A stretch of DNA of 11,130 nucleotides from Actinomycetes bacterium (GTDB taxonomy: Bacteria; Actinomycetota; Acidimicrobiia; Acidimicrobiales; Acidimicrobiaceae): contig JAKAOC010000029.1 of NCBI GenBank assembly GCA_021823385.1, forward strand, positions 1-11,130, read 5' to 3'. The notes under the pieces were generated by a model. It was not told the origin of the DNA and searched no databases. It worked only from the letters and a program-made list of their open reading frames with translations. The stretch's first letter is position 1. Every line of letters begins with the position of its first letter. The position numbers were made by a program, and so were the translations under genes. This document shows, one piece after another, positions 1 to 8,700 of the stretch.

Positions 1-729
1 AGCCAACTGGCCATCCAGGTCGCAACCAACTACGCCAACGACTACTCCGACGGCCGGCGCGGAACCGACGACAAACGGGTCGGTCCCATGCGCCTGGTCG
101 CAAGCGGCGCCGCTTCGCCGAAGGCGGTGCTGGCCGCCGCGCTGGCCTGTTTCGGGGTCGCGGGAGTGGCGGGCCTGGCGCTCGCATTCTTGACCAGTTG
201 GCTGCTTCTCCTGGTGGGCGCTCTCGCCCTCGCGGCCGGATGGTTCTACACCGGGGGCAAGCGGCCCTATGGATACATGGGCCTGGGCGAGGTCTTTGTC
301 TTCGTCTTCTTCGGCGTGGTGGCCGTTGTGGGAACCTACTACGTGCAGAGTGGTGCGGTGAACGCCTATTCGCTCCTGCTCTCGGTGCCAGTGGGCCTGC
401 TTGCGGTCGCACTTCTGGTCATCAACAATTTGCGTGACATCCCCACCGATGCAGCCAGCGGCAAGATGACGCTCGCCGTGCGGATGGGCGACCGGGGCAC
501 AAGGCACTTCTACGTAGGCATAGTCGCGCTGGCGCTGCTCCTGGCGCTGGCCTTGACTGCCTATCGCCCCTTTGCCTGGTTGGGGCTGCTGGCCGTCCCA
601 CTTGCAGTGCGGCCACTCAGGCTGGTGCTGGCGGGGGCGACCGGGCGCGAACTGATCAGGGCGCTGGCGATGACCGGGGCCCTTCAGATCGCCTTCGGGG
701 CCCTTCTCTCACTCGGAGTCCTGCTCTAA
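1..729 (+). CDS. menA: 1,4-dihydroxy-2-naphthoate polyprenyltransferase MenA (5' end missing)
   Basis: Membrane UbiA-superfamily prenyltransferase that attaches the polyprenyl tail to DHNA, giving demethylmenaquinone. The frame is open from base 1, so the gene enters from the left; 242 codons remain of a family length near 300, and the missing part is the N-terminus. Two polyprenyl-diphosphate/Mg-binding motifs are visible. The first is NYANDYSDGRRGTDD at about residues 10-24 of the fragment, the second is NNLRDIPTDAASGK at about 142-155, followed by the TLAVRMG typical of MenA. About six or seven hydrophobic membrane segments follow the first motif. The ATG at 88 lies inside the protein after motif 1 and is not the true start. 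The MenA-type second motif and the neighbouring menH and menD argue against other UbiA enzymes such as heme O synthase. The TAA stop overlaps the menH stop on the other strand. Confidence 0.93.
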   Translation, partial: SQLAIQVATNYANDYSDGRRGTDDKRVGPMRLVASGAASPKAVLAAALACFGVAGVAGLALAFLTSWLLLLVGALALAAGWFYTGGKRPYGYMGLGEVFVFVFFGVVAVVGTYYVQSGAVNAYSLLLSVPVGLLAVALLVINNLRDIPTDAASGKMTLAVRMGDRGTRHFYVGIVALALLLALALTAYRPFAWLGLLAVPLAVRPLRLVLAGATGRELIRALAMTGALQIAFGALLSLGVLL

Positions 730-1553
730 GGGACGCCGGCATCCTCGAGGAAGCCGGCGATCAGCACGGCGGTGGCGTAAGGAGCTTCACCGATCACGTA
801 GTGCGCGGCACCCGGCACCGCACCTCTGCTCACCCGTCCTTCGGAACCGCCGCAATAGCGCTTGGCAAGCGAGGAAAACTTCTCGTCCCTTTCGCCGTGC
901 AAGTAGAGCACGGGAATCTCCATCTCCCGGGCCGCTCCCCATAGGTCCTCCTGGACGCCGAGTGAGGTGGCCACCAGCATCTCCGACATTGGGCCGGGCT
1001 GATTCGAGAGCCGGGCCTCGAGGCCGGCAGCCTCCGCCGGAATTCCGCCGAAAAGGGAGTTACCAAGCCAGGCCGTCAGGAAAGCGCGGAGCTCATCCTT
1101 GCCCTCCACGCCCTGCAAGCGGCCCGCGAGCTGCTGGTCGGCAGCCAGGCGAGCCTCGCGCTCGCCCGGGTCGGCGAGGCCCGGGTTGGCACCCAGGACC
1201 ACCAGCGCCGCCAAGGCCCGAGGATGACGGTGCGCGAGAGTCAGCCCGATCCGCCCTCCGAGGGAGTAACCGACAAGGACCGCACCCGGAGCCGATTCGG
1301 CGATTAGATCCGCAGTCGACTCAAGGCCGAGGACAACCCCGGAGGAATCCCCATGTCCGGGCAGGTCTACCAGCTCGATCTTTCGCATGGTCAGCTCGGC
1401 CAGGAGCCGCGCAAAGGGCTCAAGCACCGAGTGGTTCTGCGTGAAGCCGTGCAGGAGCACAACTGGTGCGCGAAGGGCGGACCTCTGCGTGTCCCCGCCG
1501 GTTGGGTAGATTGTCTTTGTCGCCAATGGGGCCGACGCCGCGCTTGTGGCCAC
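726..1553 (-). CDS. menH: 2-succinyl-6-hydroxy-2,4-cyclohexadiene-1-carboxylate synthase MenH
   Basis: Cytosolic alpha/beta-hydrolase that eliminates pyruvate from SEPHCHC (the MenD product) to give SHCHC. With a GTG start at 1553 the protein has 275 residues, normal for the family. Motifs in order: LLHGFT at about 33-38 (oxyanion region), LPGHGDS at about 64-70, the nucleophile elbow GYSLGGR with Ser97, LHGERD with Asp223, and GAAHY with His251, so the triad is complete. The frame is open back to an ATG at 1643, but that would add 30 poorly conserved residues and overlap menD by 52 bp. I chose GTG 1553 because TAACGT lies 8 nt upstream with no Shine-Dalgarno, which fits a leaderless mRNA; TTG codons at 1559 and 1526 remain possible. 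Generic alpha/beta-hydrolases share these motifs, so the MenH name rests on motif pattern plus position between menA and menD. It diverges from menD and converges on menA. Confidence 0.85.
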   Translation of the reverse strand: MATSAASAPLATKTIYPTGGDTQRSALRAPVVLLHGFTQNHSVLEPFARLLAELTMRKIELVDLPGHGDSSGVVLGLESTADLIAESAPGAVLVGYSLGGRIGLTLAHRHPRALAALVVLGANPGLADPGEREARLAADQQLAGRLQGVEGKDELRAFLTAWLGNSLFGGIPAEAAGLEARLSNQPGPMSEMLVATSLGVQEDLWGAAREMEIPVLYLHGERDEKFSSLAKRYCGGSEGRVSRGAVPGAAHYVIGEAPYATAVLIAGFLEDAGVP

Positions 1554-1591
1554 GGCCAATGACGTTAGCCGTGCGGAATCGAGGGTAGGGC
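1548..1591. promoter_or_regulatory. menH/menD divergent start region
   Basis: Only 38 bp separate the two start codons. On the minus strand TAACGT (1567-1562) lies 8 nt before the menH GTG and fits an actinobacterial -10 box feeding an almost leaderless mRNA. On the plus strand GAGGG at 1581-1585 lies 6 nt before the menD ATG and works as a Shine-Dalgarno. The menD promoter must therefore lie upstream, inside the first codons of menH, so the two transcription units probably overlap. I see no convincing -35 box. Confidence 0.4.
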
Positions 1592-3379
1592 ATGCAGGTC
1601 GAATTTGACGAGCCGCTCGGCAATCAGGTGGTGGCGGCAACAATCGTCGACGAACTCCATCGTTCGGGAGTGCGGGTGGCGACCATCTCGCCCGGCTCCC
1701 GCTCTACGCCGCTTGCATTGGCCATCGCGGCGCACCCCGGAATCGATAGCCGTGTGATCCTGGACGAGCGTGCCGCAGGTTTCTTCGCGCTCGGGGCCGC
1801 GAAGGCTTCGGGCCGGCCGGTGGCCGTTCTCACCACTTCTGGCACGGCCACCACCGAGCTGACCCCGGCGATAACCGAGGCCTCGCTTTCGTGCGTGCCC
1901 TTGGTGGTCCTCAGCGCAGACCGGCCGCTGGAGCTGTACGAAAGCGGAGCTGCGCAAACCATCGACCAGAGCGTCCTCTACGGTGGCTACCTGCTTCTGC
2001 GCAGGCTGATAGATGCGGGTGCCCCGGGGGCCTGGAAGCGCCTGCGCGCGGTGGTCTCCCATGCCACACTCATCTCGGCCGGCCTTGCCGGAAACCGCGG
2101 CCCGGTCCAGCTGAACGTCTCATTCCGAGAGCCGCTGATGCGCAGTGGAACCGAGCTGCCGGAACCCATGCCCGGACGTGACGGAGGCGCCCCTTGGTAC
2201 GCGGCAGTGGACCTCGCCGATCCACGAGCCGCGAAGCAGTTGGCCCGTTCTTTGCTGGAGGTGCACCGCGGCCTGCTGATAGTGGGGGAGCTCGAGCGTG
2301 ACGAGGCGGTCTTCGCCTTGTCAGAGCTGCTCGCCTGGCCCACGCTGGTTGATCCACGCTCGGGCCTGGCGAGGAGGAGCCGCCTGGCTATCACCCACCA
2401 GGACGCCATGGCCCGCCTTTCCGAACTCGAGGAGCGCCTGGCCCCAGAGCTGGTGCTCTACCTCGGCAGGCCGCAGGCCTCACGTGCGCTTTCAGAGTTG
2501 CTCGCCCGGTGGACTGGACCCAAAGGAGCAAGTGTCCTTTGGCGAGCGGGCGACGAAGGCAAGGATCCGGAGGGCCTGGCCCGCGGTTTCCTGGTTGGTC
2601 CGCCCGAGCGACTGGTTGCCGCATTGACCGAGCTGGAGCTGGAGACCGAGCTTGCCGTCGAGCCGGATTACGTCCGGGCTTTTATGTCCATGGAAGATGC
2701 CTGCGAAGAGGCAATATCCAAGATGGCGGAGACGGGCGAGCTCGGTGTTGAGATCGAGGTCTCCAGGCGGTTGGTTCAAGAACTCGGCGAGGGAGACCTG
2801 CTCTTTTCGGCGGCGTCCATGCCAATGCGTGACCTTGAGTTCTATGCCGGCACTTCGGATGACTATCCGACTGTCATCGAAAATCGTGGTGCCAATGGAA
2901 TCGATGGCACCATCGCTACTTTTGCGGGCGCGGCACTCGCACACTCGGAGATGCGCCCGGCGGGGATCTCGGTGCTCGTACTGGGTGACCTGGCCTATGT
3001 ATACGACGCCTCGTTCCTCAGGGAGTTGGCACGGCTTTCCCTCCCGGTACTGGTGGTAGTGATCGATAACGGTGGAGGCGGGATATTTTCGCTTCTCTCC
3101 CAACGCCGGCTGACCTCCGCCAGCACCTTCGAGGAGCTCTTTGGCACTCCGCACGGGCTTGACCTAGTTGCCGTCGCAGGTGCCTACGGCATGCACGCCT
3201 CGACTGCCAAGGTTGCCCAGGAGGTGGGCAGTGCCATTGCGGCGGTCCGCTCGGATCGTAAAAGCGTGGTCCTGGTGGTGCAGAGCGACCGCGAAGCCAA
3301 CCGCGAGGCGCACGAGCGGTTGGTGGCGCATCTCGCTGGGGGAATTCGCCAGGCTATGGAATGGCCGTCCCTGGGTTGA
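1592..3379 (+). CDS. menD: SEPHCHC synthase MenD (thiamine diphosphate-dependent)
   Basis: Thiamine diphosphate- and Mg-dependent enzyme that adds the decarboxylated 2-oxoglutarate unit to isochorismate, giving SEPHCHC, the first committed menaquinone step. At 595 aa it has the usual family length. The N-terminal domain carries SPGSRSTPLALA at about 33-44 and DERAAGFFALG at about 58-68, whose Glu59 matches the Glu that activates the cofactor, then TTSGTATTEL at 81-90. The C-terminal domain carries NRGANGIDGT at 431-440, a MenD signature. The metal/diphosphate motif starts at GDLAY (465-469) and ends in IDNGGGGIFSLL (491-502). The start is ATG 1592, with GAGGG six bases upstream. The motif set separates it from acetolactate synthase and other ThDP enzymes. 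It sits head-to-head with menH, whose product takes its product. It ends 27 bp before the convergent TetR gene, with no strong terminator hairpin between. Confidence 0.96.
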   Translation: MQVEFDEPLGNQVVAATIVDELHRSGVRVATISPGSRSTPLALAIAAHPGIDSRVILDERAAGFFALGAAKASGRPVAVLTTSGTATTELTPAITEASLSCVPLVVLSADRPLELYESGAAQTIDQSVLYGGYLLLRRLIDAGAPGAWKRLRAVVSHATLISAGLAGNRGPVQLNVSFREPLMRSGTELPEPMPGRDGGAPWYAAVDLADPRAAKQLARSLLEVHRGLLIVGELERDEAVFALSELLAWPTLVDPRSGLARRSRLAITHQDAMARLSELEERLAPELVLYLGRPQASRALSELLARWTGPKGASVLWRAGDEGKDPEGLARGFLVGPPERLVAALTELELETELAVEPDYVRAFMSMEDACEEAISKMAETGELGVEIEVSRRLVQELGEGDLLFSAASMPMRDLEFYAGTSDDYPTVIENRGANGIDGTIATFAGAALAHSEMRPAGISVLVLGDLAYVYDASFLRELARLSLPVLVVVIDNGGGGIFSLLSQRRLTSASTFEELFGTPHGLDLVAVAGAYGMHASTAKVAQEVGSAIAAVRSDRKSVVLVVQSDREANREAHERLVAHLAGGIRQAMEWPSLG

Positions 3380-3406
3380 TTTGCTCCCGCCTCACCGTGG
3401 CAGGCA

Positions 3407-4039
3407 TTATCCCCGCACCTTGCGCTCGATGCCAAGCAGCCGAAGGTACATGGCGTTAAGGGTTTCCGCTGTTTCATTCAAGCGGTCGGGGTCCGTTATC
3501 CTGTGTCGGGCAAAGCGCTCGAACATGCCCAGCACCGCCTCGGCAATGAGGTCGGGTTCGGCCGCCGGGTCGGCATCGCCCTCGGCCATGAGCCGCCTTA
3601 CATAGCGCACCATGCGTCGGCGCGGCCGCTCCTGGATCTCGCGCCATATCGCTTCAATGGCCGGGTCGGCGAGAGCTTGATGCTCGATAACAGTCAAAAG
3701 GTCGAGGTGGCGCGTGTACGCCCCCAGAAAGGCGCGGCTTGCCTCGCGGCCCAGCAGCACAGGGTCGGCGTTCACGGACTCCGGCAGGTCGTGAGCTGCG
3801 AGGAACTCGTGCAGCACTTGAGCGGCGACCGAGGAGAAGACGTCCTGTTTGGAGGAGAAATAGAGGTAAAAGACGGCGCGGGAGAGCCCGGCTCGCCGGG
3901 TGATGTCTTCGATGGTCGTTCCGGCGTACCCCTTTCTGGCAAAGATTTCAGCAGCGTGCCCGAGGAGGACGGACGCGGTGGGGTTCTCCTTGCCCTCGCG
4001 GGAAGCGCGCGCGCTTGCCCAAGCGCTCGGTTCGCTCAC
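3407..4039 (-). CDS. TetR/AcrR-family transcriptional regulator
   Basis: One-component DNA-binding repressor of 210 aa. The N-terminal helix-turn-helix spans about residues 22-68: AAEIFARKGYAGTTIEDI leads into the recognition part RRAGLSRAVFYLYFSSKQDV, a near-consensus TetR domain. The first 20 residues are a polar extension. The C-terminal ligand and dimer domain is helical and not recognisable by substrate. The start is GTG 4039, supported by AGGAAGG ending 5 nt upstream. The GTGA overlap with the ligase stop shows the two are co-transcribed and probably translationally coupled. As last gene of the carboxylase/ligase operon it probably controls that operon and itself, with an acyl-CoA or the free acid as a plausible effector. 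That role is inferred from context and from known TetR regulators of acyl-CoA metabolism. The candidate operator is the inverted repeat at 9018-9035. Confidence 0.9.
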   Translation of the reverse strand: MSEPSAWASARASREGKENPTASVLLGHAAEIFARKGYAGTTIEDITRRAGLSRAVFYLYFSSKQDVFSSVAAQVLHEFLAAHDLPESVNADPVLLGREASRAFLGAYTRHLDLLTVIEHQALADPAIEAIWREIQERPRRRMVRYVRRLMAEGDADPAAEPDLIAEAVLGMFERFARHRITDPDRLNETAETLNAMYLRLLGIERKVRG

Positions 4040-5760
4040 TGCTGCCTTCCTCCCAGCTCCTCGAGGATTTGCGCCCGCAGCACGTATTTTTGGACCTTGT
4101 TGGTTGCTGTTCGCGGCAGATCATCGACGATGCGCACTATTCGAGGGCGCATGTACTTGGGCATCACCATCCTGGCATGAGCGTGCACGTCCTCCTCGTT
4201 CAGGTCCTCCCCCGGGGCCGGAACAACATAGGCGACGACGTCGTCCTCGTCACCCTGGCTGGAGCGTATGGCGAATACGGCGCAGAATTGCACGGTAGGG
4301 AGCTGATTGATCAGGTCCTCCACCTGGAAGGAGGAGAGGTTTTCTCCATGGACCCGGATTCTGTCGCCTATCCTGTCGAGAAAGTACAGCAGTCCGTCGG
4401 CGCCGCGCACCGCCACGTCCCCGGTGTGGAGCCACAAATTGCGCCAAGCAGTCACGGTCGCCTCGGGCTTGCCAAGGTACTGCGCCATTATCAACCCGGG
4501 CAGGCGAGGGCGTATTGCGAGCTGACCGGCTGTTTCAGGCGGACACTCCAGGTCGGACTCGTCCAGGACGGCCACCTCGCAAAAAGGCAACGCCAGTCCC
4601 ATCAGCCCTTTGCGAGTCACTTGCGCCGGTTCCAGGACCGGTAGGCCCTTCCTCAGCGCGGCCTCCTTGACTGCGGCGTGCGAGAACCCGCGATAGAGTT
4701 CCGGCGGAGTCCCCTCACCCTCTGGCATCTCCTCGACGAGCGCGCCGACGGGGGCCCCGGCTTCGGTCTGCCCGAATCCGACGGCTACGAAGTCAAATCC
4801 GAACCTGCGCGCAACCTCGGCGTGGTGGAGCGGCAGCGGCTGCATGTAGACCTTGTTGAGGGTGTTGGCCCTGTCGTCCCGGGAAGGCTCCTTCTGCATG
4901 AGCCAGGGGATCATGACGTCTAGCAGTATGGCGACCGTCGCCCCGCGGGATGCGATCCGATGCCAGAATTCGTTTGGGCTGAACCGATCCCAAACCGCCA
5001 CTTCACAGCCGACCCAGGCCGCACGAACAATGTTGGCGATCGCTCCGCCTACGTGATACATGGGAAGGTCGTTGTAGATCACGTCGTCGGAATCGAGTGT
5101 CACGCGCAGTCCGAAGGTGTACTGCGCCATCCATCGGTGGGGCTGCACCACTCCTTTTGAGGGTCCGGTGGTGCCCGAGGTGTAGACGATATTGGCCGGG
5201 TCTTCGAAACGGATCTCCACCTCGGGGCGGTGCGCTTGGGCAATGAGGGCGTCCCAGTCCAAGGTGGTGAAGGCCGAATGGGCTTTCCCGGTCTGGAGAG
5301 GCTGACCATCGGACCCGCCTGGCGCCGGGTAGACCGAGACGATCGGAGGCGCTTCCAACTCCTCGGCTACACCGTTCAATGCCGGCAGCAGGTGGGAATC
5401 GGTCACTAGCAACTTCGGAGAGGTGTCATTCAACTGATAGGCGAGCAGGCGTCCGGTGAAAGCGAAGTTCACGGGGCAGTAGATGGCGCCTGCCTTCCAA
5501 ATTCCAAACATCATGAGCGAGGCTGCCAGCGAGTTTGTGGTCAGAACGCTGACCCGGTCCCCTTTCGCAATACCGTGAAGCGCTAGGTTGCCGGCTATGT
5601 GATCCGTCAAGCGTCCGAATTCCCCGTAAGTGAACGTCCGTCCGTCTTCGCCGTAGTGGAAGAACGTCTTGCCGCTTCGTTCCGTGGCCCAGCGGTCGAA
5701 GCGATTAACCACCAGGTCGCCGTCGGCGAGCAGGAGATCCAAGAGTTCATCGTTGCGCAT
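4036..5760 (-). CDS. AMP-forming acyl-CoA ligase (class I adenylate-forming, FadD/CaiC-like)
   Basis: Activates a carboxylic acid with ATP to an acyl-adenylate, then to the acyl-CoA. With the chosen start it has 574 aa. Core motifs: the phosphate loop YTSGTTGPSKG at about 193-203, FGQTE at 329-333, LHTGD at 444-448, the hinge DRIGDRIRVHGEN at 462-474, and PRTATNKVQK at 549-558 with the predicted catalytic lysine at 555. Between FGQTE and the next conserved KGLMG there are about 50 residues, some 30-35 more than I expect from CaiC-type ligases. The substrate cannot be predicted; the overall look is of FadD/CaiC-type acyl-CoA ligases. Two starts compete. ATG 5784 makes an ATGA overlap with the carboxylase stop, while ATG 5760 has an excellent AAAAGGAG 5 nt upstream; I prefer 5760. 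It lies downstream of the carboxylase and overlaps the TetR gene by 4 bp, so it should supply or feed the carboxylase's CoA thioester. Confidence 0.88.
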   Translation of the reverse strand: MRNDELLDLLLADGDLVVNRFDRWATERSGKTFFHYGEDGRTFTYGEFGRLTDHIAGNLALHGIAKGDRVSVLTTNSLAASLMMFGIWKAGAIYCPVNFAFTGRLLAYQLNDTSPKLLVTDSHLLPALNGVAEELEAPPIVSVYPAPGGSDGQPLQTGKAHSAFTTLDWDALIAQAHRPEVEIRFEDPANIVYTSGTTGPSKGVVQPHRWMAQYTFGLRVTLDSDDVIYNDLPMYHVGGAIANIVRAAWVGCEVAVWDRFSPNEFWHRIASRGATVAILLDVMIPWLMQKEPSRDDRANTLNKVYMQPLPLHHAEVARRFGFDFVAVGFGQTEAGAPVGALVEEMPEGEGTPPELYRGFSHAAVKEAALRKGLPVLEPAQVTRKGLMGLALPFCEVAVLDESDLECPPETAGQLAIRPRLPGLIMAQYLGKPEATVTAWRNLWLHTGDVAVRGADGLLYFLDRIGDRIRVHGENLSSFQVEDLINQLPTVQFCAVFAIRSSQGDEDDVVAYVVPAPGEDLNEEDVHAHARMVMPKYMRPRIVRIVDDLPRTATNKVQKYVLRAQILEELGGRQQ

Positions 5761-5773
5761 GCGTTCTCCTTTT
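5760..5773 (-). promoter_or_regulatory. Strong Shine-Dalgarno that decides the ligase start
   Basis: Read on the minus strand, AAAAGGAG (5773-5766) is followed by 5 nt and ATG 5760. It is the best ribosome binding site in the window and favours 5760 over the ATG at 5784, which overlaps the carboxylase stop codon. Confidence 0.7.
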
Positions 5774-5780
5774 GAATGAG

Positions 5781-8700
5781 TCATGGCCTGGTGCCGAAGG
5801 AAGGGCGGCCGAGGAGGTCGGGAATGAGTCTGTAGGCGTCGTGGACCCAGTCGCAGAGCAGCGGCCGGCTCTCGCGTGGGTCGATGATGTCGTGCACGCC
5901 GAACTTCTCGGCAGTGCGGAATGGCGAGCCGACGGTTGTCAGCTCATGGCGGAGGCGCGCAACCTCGGATTCCGGATCGGCCGCCGCCTCGATGGTGGAG
6001 CGAAAGGCCGCCTCCACCCCGCCTTGGCCGGGAAGTGATCCCCAATCGCCTGAGGGCCATGCCCAGGAGCGTGTCGCCCTATGACGATTGACGATCCCGG
6101 CACCACCAACGCCGTATACGCGGCGCAGGATCAACTCCGCCTGGGGAACCCGGGCCTGATAGACGGAGGCGATGGCGCGAGCGCCGTGCCTGATCGTGGC
6201 GCGGCGCTCCCCCTCAAGGCCAATGGACATCCCCGCCTGATCGGTGAGGCTTACGATGGGTAGGTGGAAGGTCTCGCAAAGGTCCACCAGGCGGGTGACG
6301 GCCATCGCTCCCTCGACGGTGAGCGTCGCCCCCTTGAACGGATCGGCTGCTATGACTCCGACGGGGTGGCCGTCCAGCCGGGCCAGCAGGGTGACGGTTC
6401 CGCCCCCGTACTCCGCGAAGGTGAATACCGATCCGACATCGAAGATTGCCTCGAGGATCGGCCAGATGGCATACGGGTGGCGCTTGCTGCGGGGCACCGC
6501 GGAGAGAAGGGATTCGTCACGGCGATCTCCCGGGTCTCCCTTGGCAAGTACGGGCGGCGGCTCAAAGGCGCTGGCGGGCAGGTAGGAAAGGAAGCGCCGG
6601 ATCACCTCGAACGCTTCGCTCTCCGATCTCACGATGCGCTCCACACTCCCGTTGGAGCGGTGAACCTCGGCTCCGCCGAGCGCCTCTTTGCTGAGGGTTT
6701 CACCGGTGGCGTTTTGCACGAGTGGCGGGCCCGCAACGAAGAGCTGTCCCACGCCTTCGACCATTACCGCCAGGTGGGACATGACCAGGCGCGCGGCTCC
6801 AAGTCCGGCCGTCGGGCCTAGGCAGGCGGAGGCCACCGGCACCACCGAGAGGTTGTCCACCACCGCGTCCCAGGCTGGATTGACCGGGACGTAGGTGTAG
6901 CCGGCCTCCAGGGCCATTTTGACACTGCCTCCACCGCTCTGGCCGTCCAGCAGGCGCACGACAGGCAGGCGCATCTGATTGGCGTACTGCTCCAGAAAGA
7001 CCTGTTTCGCGTGTATTGCGGCGTCGCCTGATCCGCCGCGCAGGGTGAAGTCATCCACGCCAAGCGCCACCTTGCGTCCTTCCAGGAGAGCAGTGCCGGC
7101 AATGAAGTTGGCGGGAGACACCTCGGAGGCCTCGCCCGACTCGTCGCGGGTGGCGAAACCCGCCAGCTTGCCTATCTCGATGAACGATCCCGGGTCGGCC
7201 AGGGCCTCAATGCGTTCGCGTGCCGTGAGCCGCCCCGTCTGGTGCTGACGCGCGACCTTTTCGGGGCCGCCCATTGACTCCGCAAATGCACCGCGCCGCG
7301 CGATCTCCTCGACTTCGCGAGCCCAGCCTTCGGCTGTGCCGCCGTGCAGTCGGCCGTGGGTCGCTTCGGCCGCGTCAGGAGCAGCAGCGGTGACCGCCGT
7401 CTCGACGAGCATGACGGGGGCGCCCGATTCGACCAGATCGCCCGGCCTGACGAGGGGGCGCACAACCCTGGTTTCAGCCTTGGCTTGGACGACGTGCTCC
7501 ATCTTCATCGCTTCGATGACGAGCAGGCTGCCGGCCAGTGGGACCATTCCCTCCTGGGCAACGGCGATCACTGTTCCGGAGAGAGGCGCCTGGATCACCC
7601 CGGGCTGCTCCGAATGTGGTGTGGCGCCCGAGGTGGGCGGCAAGAGGCCGGCAAGGTGATCCTGGATGTAGGAGGTGTTCCACTCGCCGCCCAGGAAATC
7701 CTCGTCGGCAAGGATCGCCTTGATGAGCTCCTGGTTCGTAGCCACTCCTTCGATCCGCAGCTCGGAGATGGCCGCTTCGGCGCGGAGTGCGGCTTTTCTG
7801 AAGTCCTCACCCGTGACGATCACCTTGGCAAGAAGCGAGTCATATCGCGGGTTGATCGCCATGCCCGGGTGGCCGGCAGTATCGATACGGACACCCGGCC
7901 CGGAGGGCAGCTCAAACGTACGGAGGATGCCGGTGGAAGGAACGGGGGTGCCTGAGGAGTCGAGCGTCTCCGCGTTCAGCCGTACTTCGATTGCCACGCC
8001 CCTGGGGGTTGGTGGCTCGGCCAGCCCACAGTCGGCGAGGGCGGCGCCTTCGGCCAACAGTATCTGTGTGGCAACCAGGTCGATGCCGGTGATCGCCTCT
8101 GTAACCGTGTGCTCGACCTGCAACCGGGGATTCGCCTCGATGAAATAGAAGTCGCTGCCGTTGAGAAGAAATTCGAAGGTGCCGACACCCTGATAGCCGG
8201 AAATTGTTGCCAGGCGGGTCGCCGCAGCGAGGAGGGCCCTTCGGATTCCTGGTTCGAGACGAGGTCCCGGGGCAACCTCGATGACCTTCTGATGGCGGCG
8301 CTGGATGCTGCAGTCGCGTTCCCAGAGGTGTGCAACCGCACCGTGACGATCCGCAACCACCTGAACTTCGAGGTGCCTGGATCCGTCCAGGAGCTTCTCC
8401 ACATAAAGCGTTCCATCGCCGAACGATCCGCGAGCCTCCGATGAACATCTTGCGAAGGCCTGCGCAAGCTGGTCGGCGTGGCGGACCTCCGCCATGCCGC
8501 GGCCACCGCCGCCCAGCACCGCCTTGATCATCATCGGTCCCTGCGAATCGAGGAACTCGAGCGCTTCTGCCTGTGTGGTAGGTCGGGACGTGCCGGGTGG
8601 GACTGCTACACCCGCCTTTTCCGCCAAGGCGCGAGCGGCCAACTTGTCGCCGAAGGTCGCAAGGACCTGTGAGGACGGCCCGATGAAAGCCAGCCCTGTT

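Noticed and set aside
1560..1567. TGACGTTA near menH as a second copy of the TGACGTCA site of the carboxylase operator
   Set aside because: Seven of eight bases match but the flanking GCTGAC/GTCAGC arms are missing; one octamer match is not evidence of a shared regulator.
1554..1643. Extension of menH to the ATG at 1643 (305 aa)
   Set aside because: It would overlap the menD start by 52 bp and add 30 residues that look like nothing in the family; the GTG at 1553 has a good -10-like hexamer and gives normal length.
2492..3154. Minus-strand open frame of 220 aa
   Set aside because: Antisense to the conserved C-terminal domain of MenD; no domain and no plausible ribosome binding context.
3380..3406. 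Possible terminator hairpin between menD and the TetR gene
   Set aside because: Only a 4-bp GCCT/AGGC stem with mismatches inside, and no U-tract on either strand.
3503..4180. Plus-strand open frame of 225 aa
   Set aside because: It runs antisense to the TetR gene and the end of the ligase, both clear genes, and its translation looks like reverse-frame sequence.
5761..5784. Ligase start at ATG 5784 overlapping the carboxylase stop as ATGA
   Set aside because: Attractive for translational coupling, but ATG 5760 has a near-perfect Shine-Dalgarno at ideal spacing and the eight extra residues are not conserved-looking; kept as an alternative only.
6264..6821. Plus-strand open frame of 185 aa
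   Set aside because: It lies wholly opposite the well-supported carboxyltransferase domain and has no recognisable motif; long antisense frames are expected in GC-rich coding DNA.
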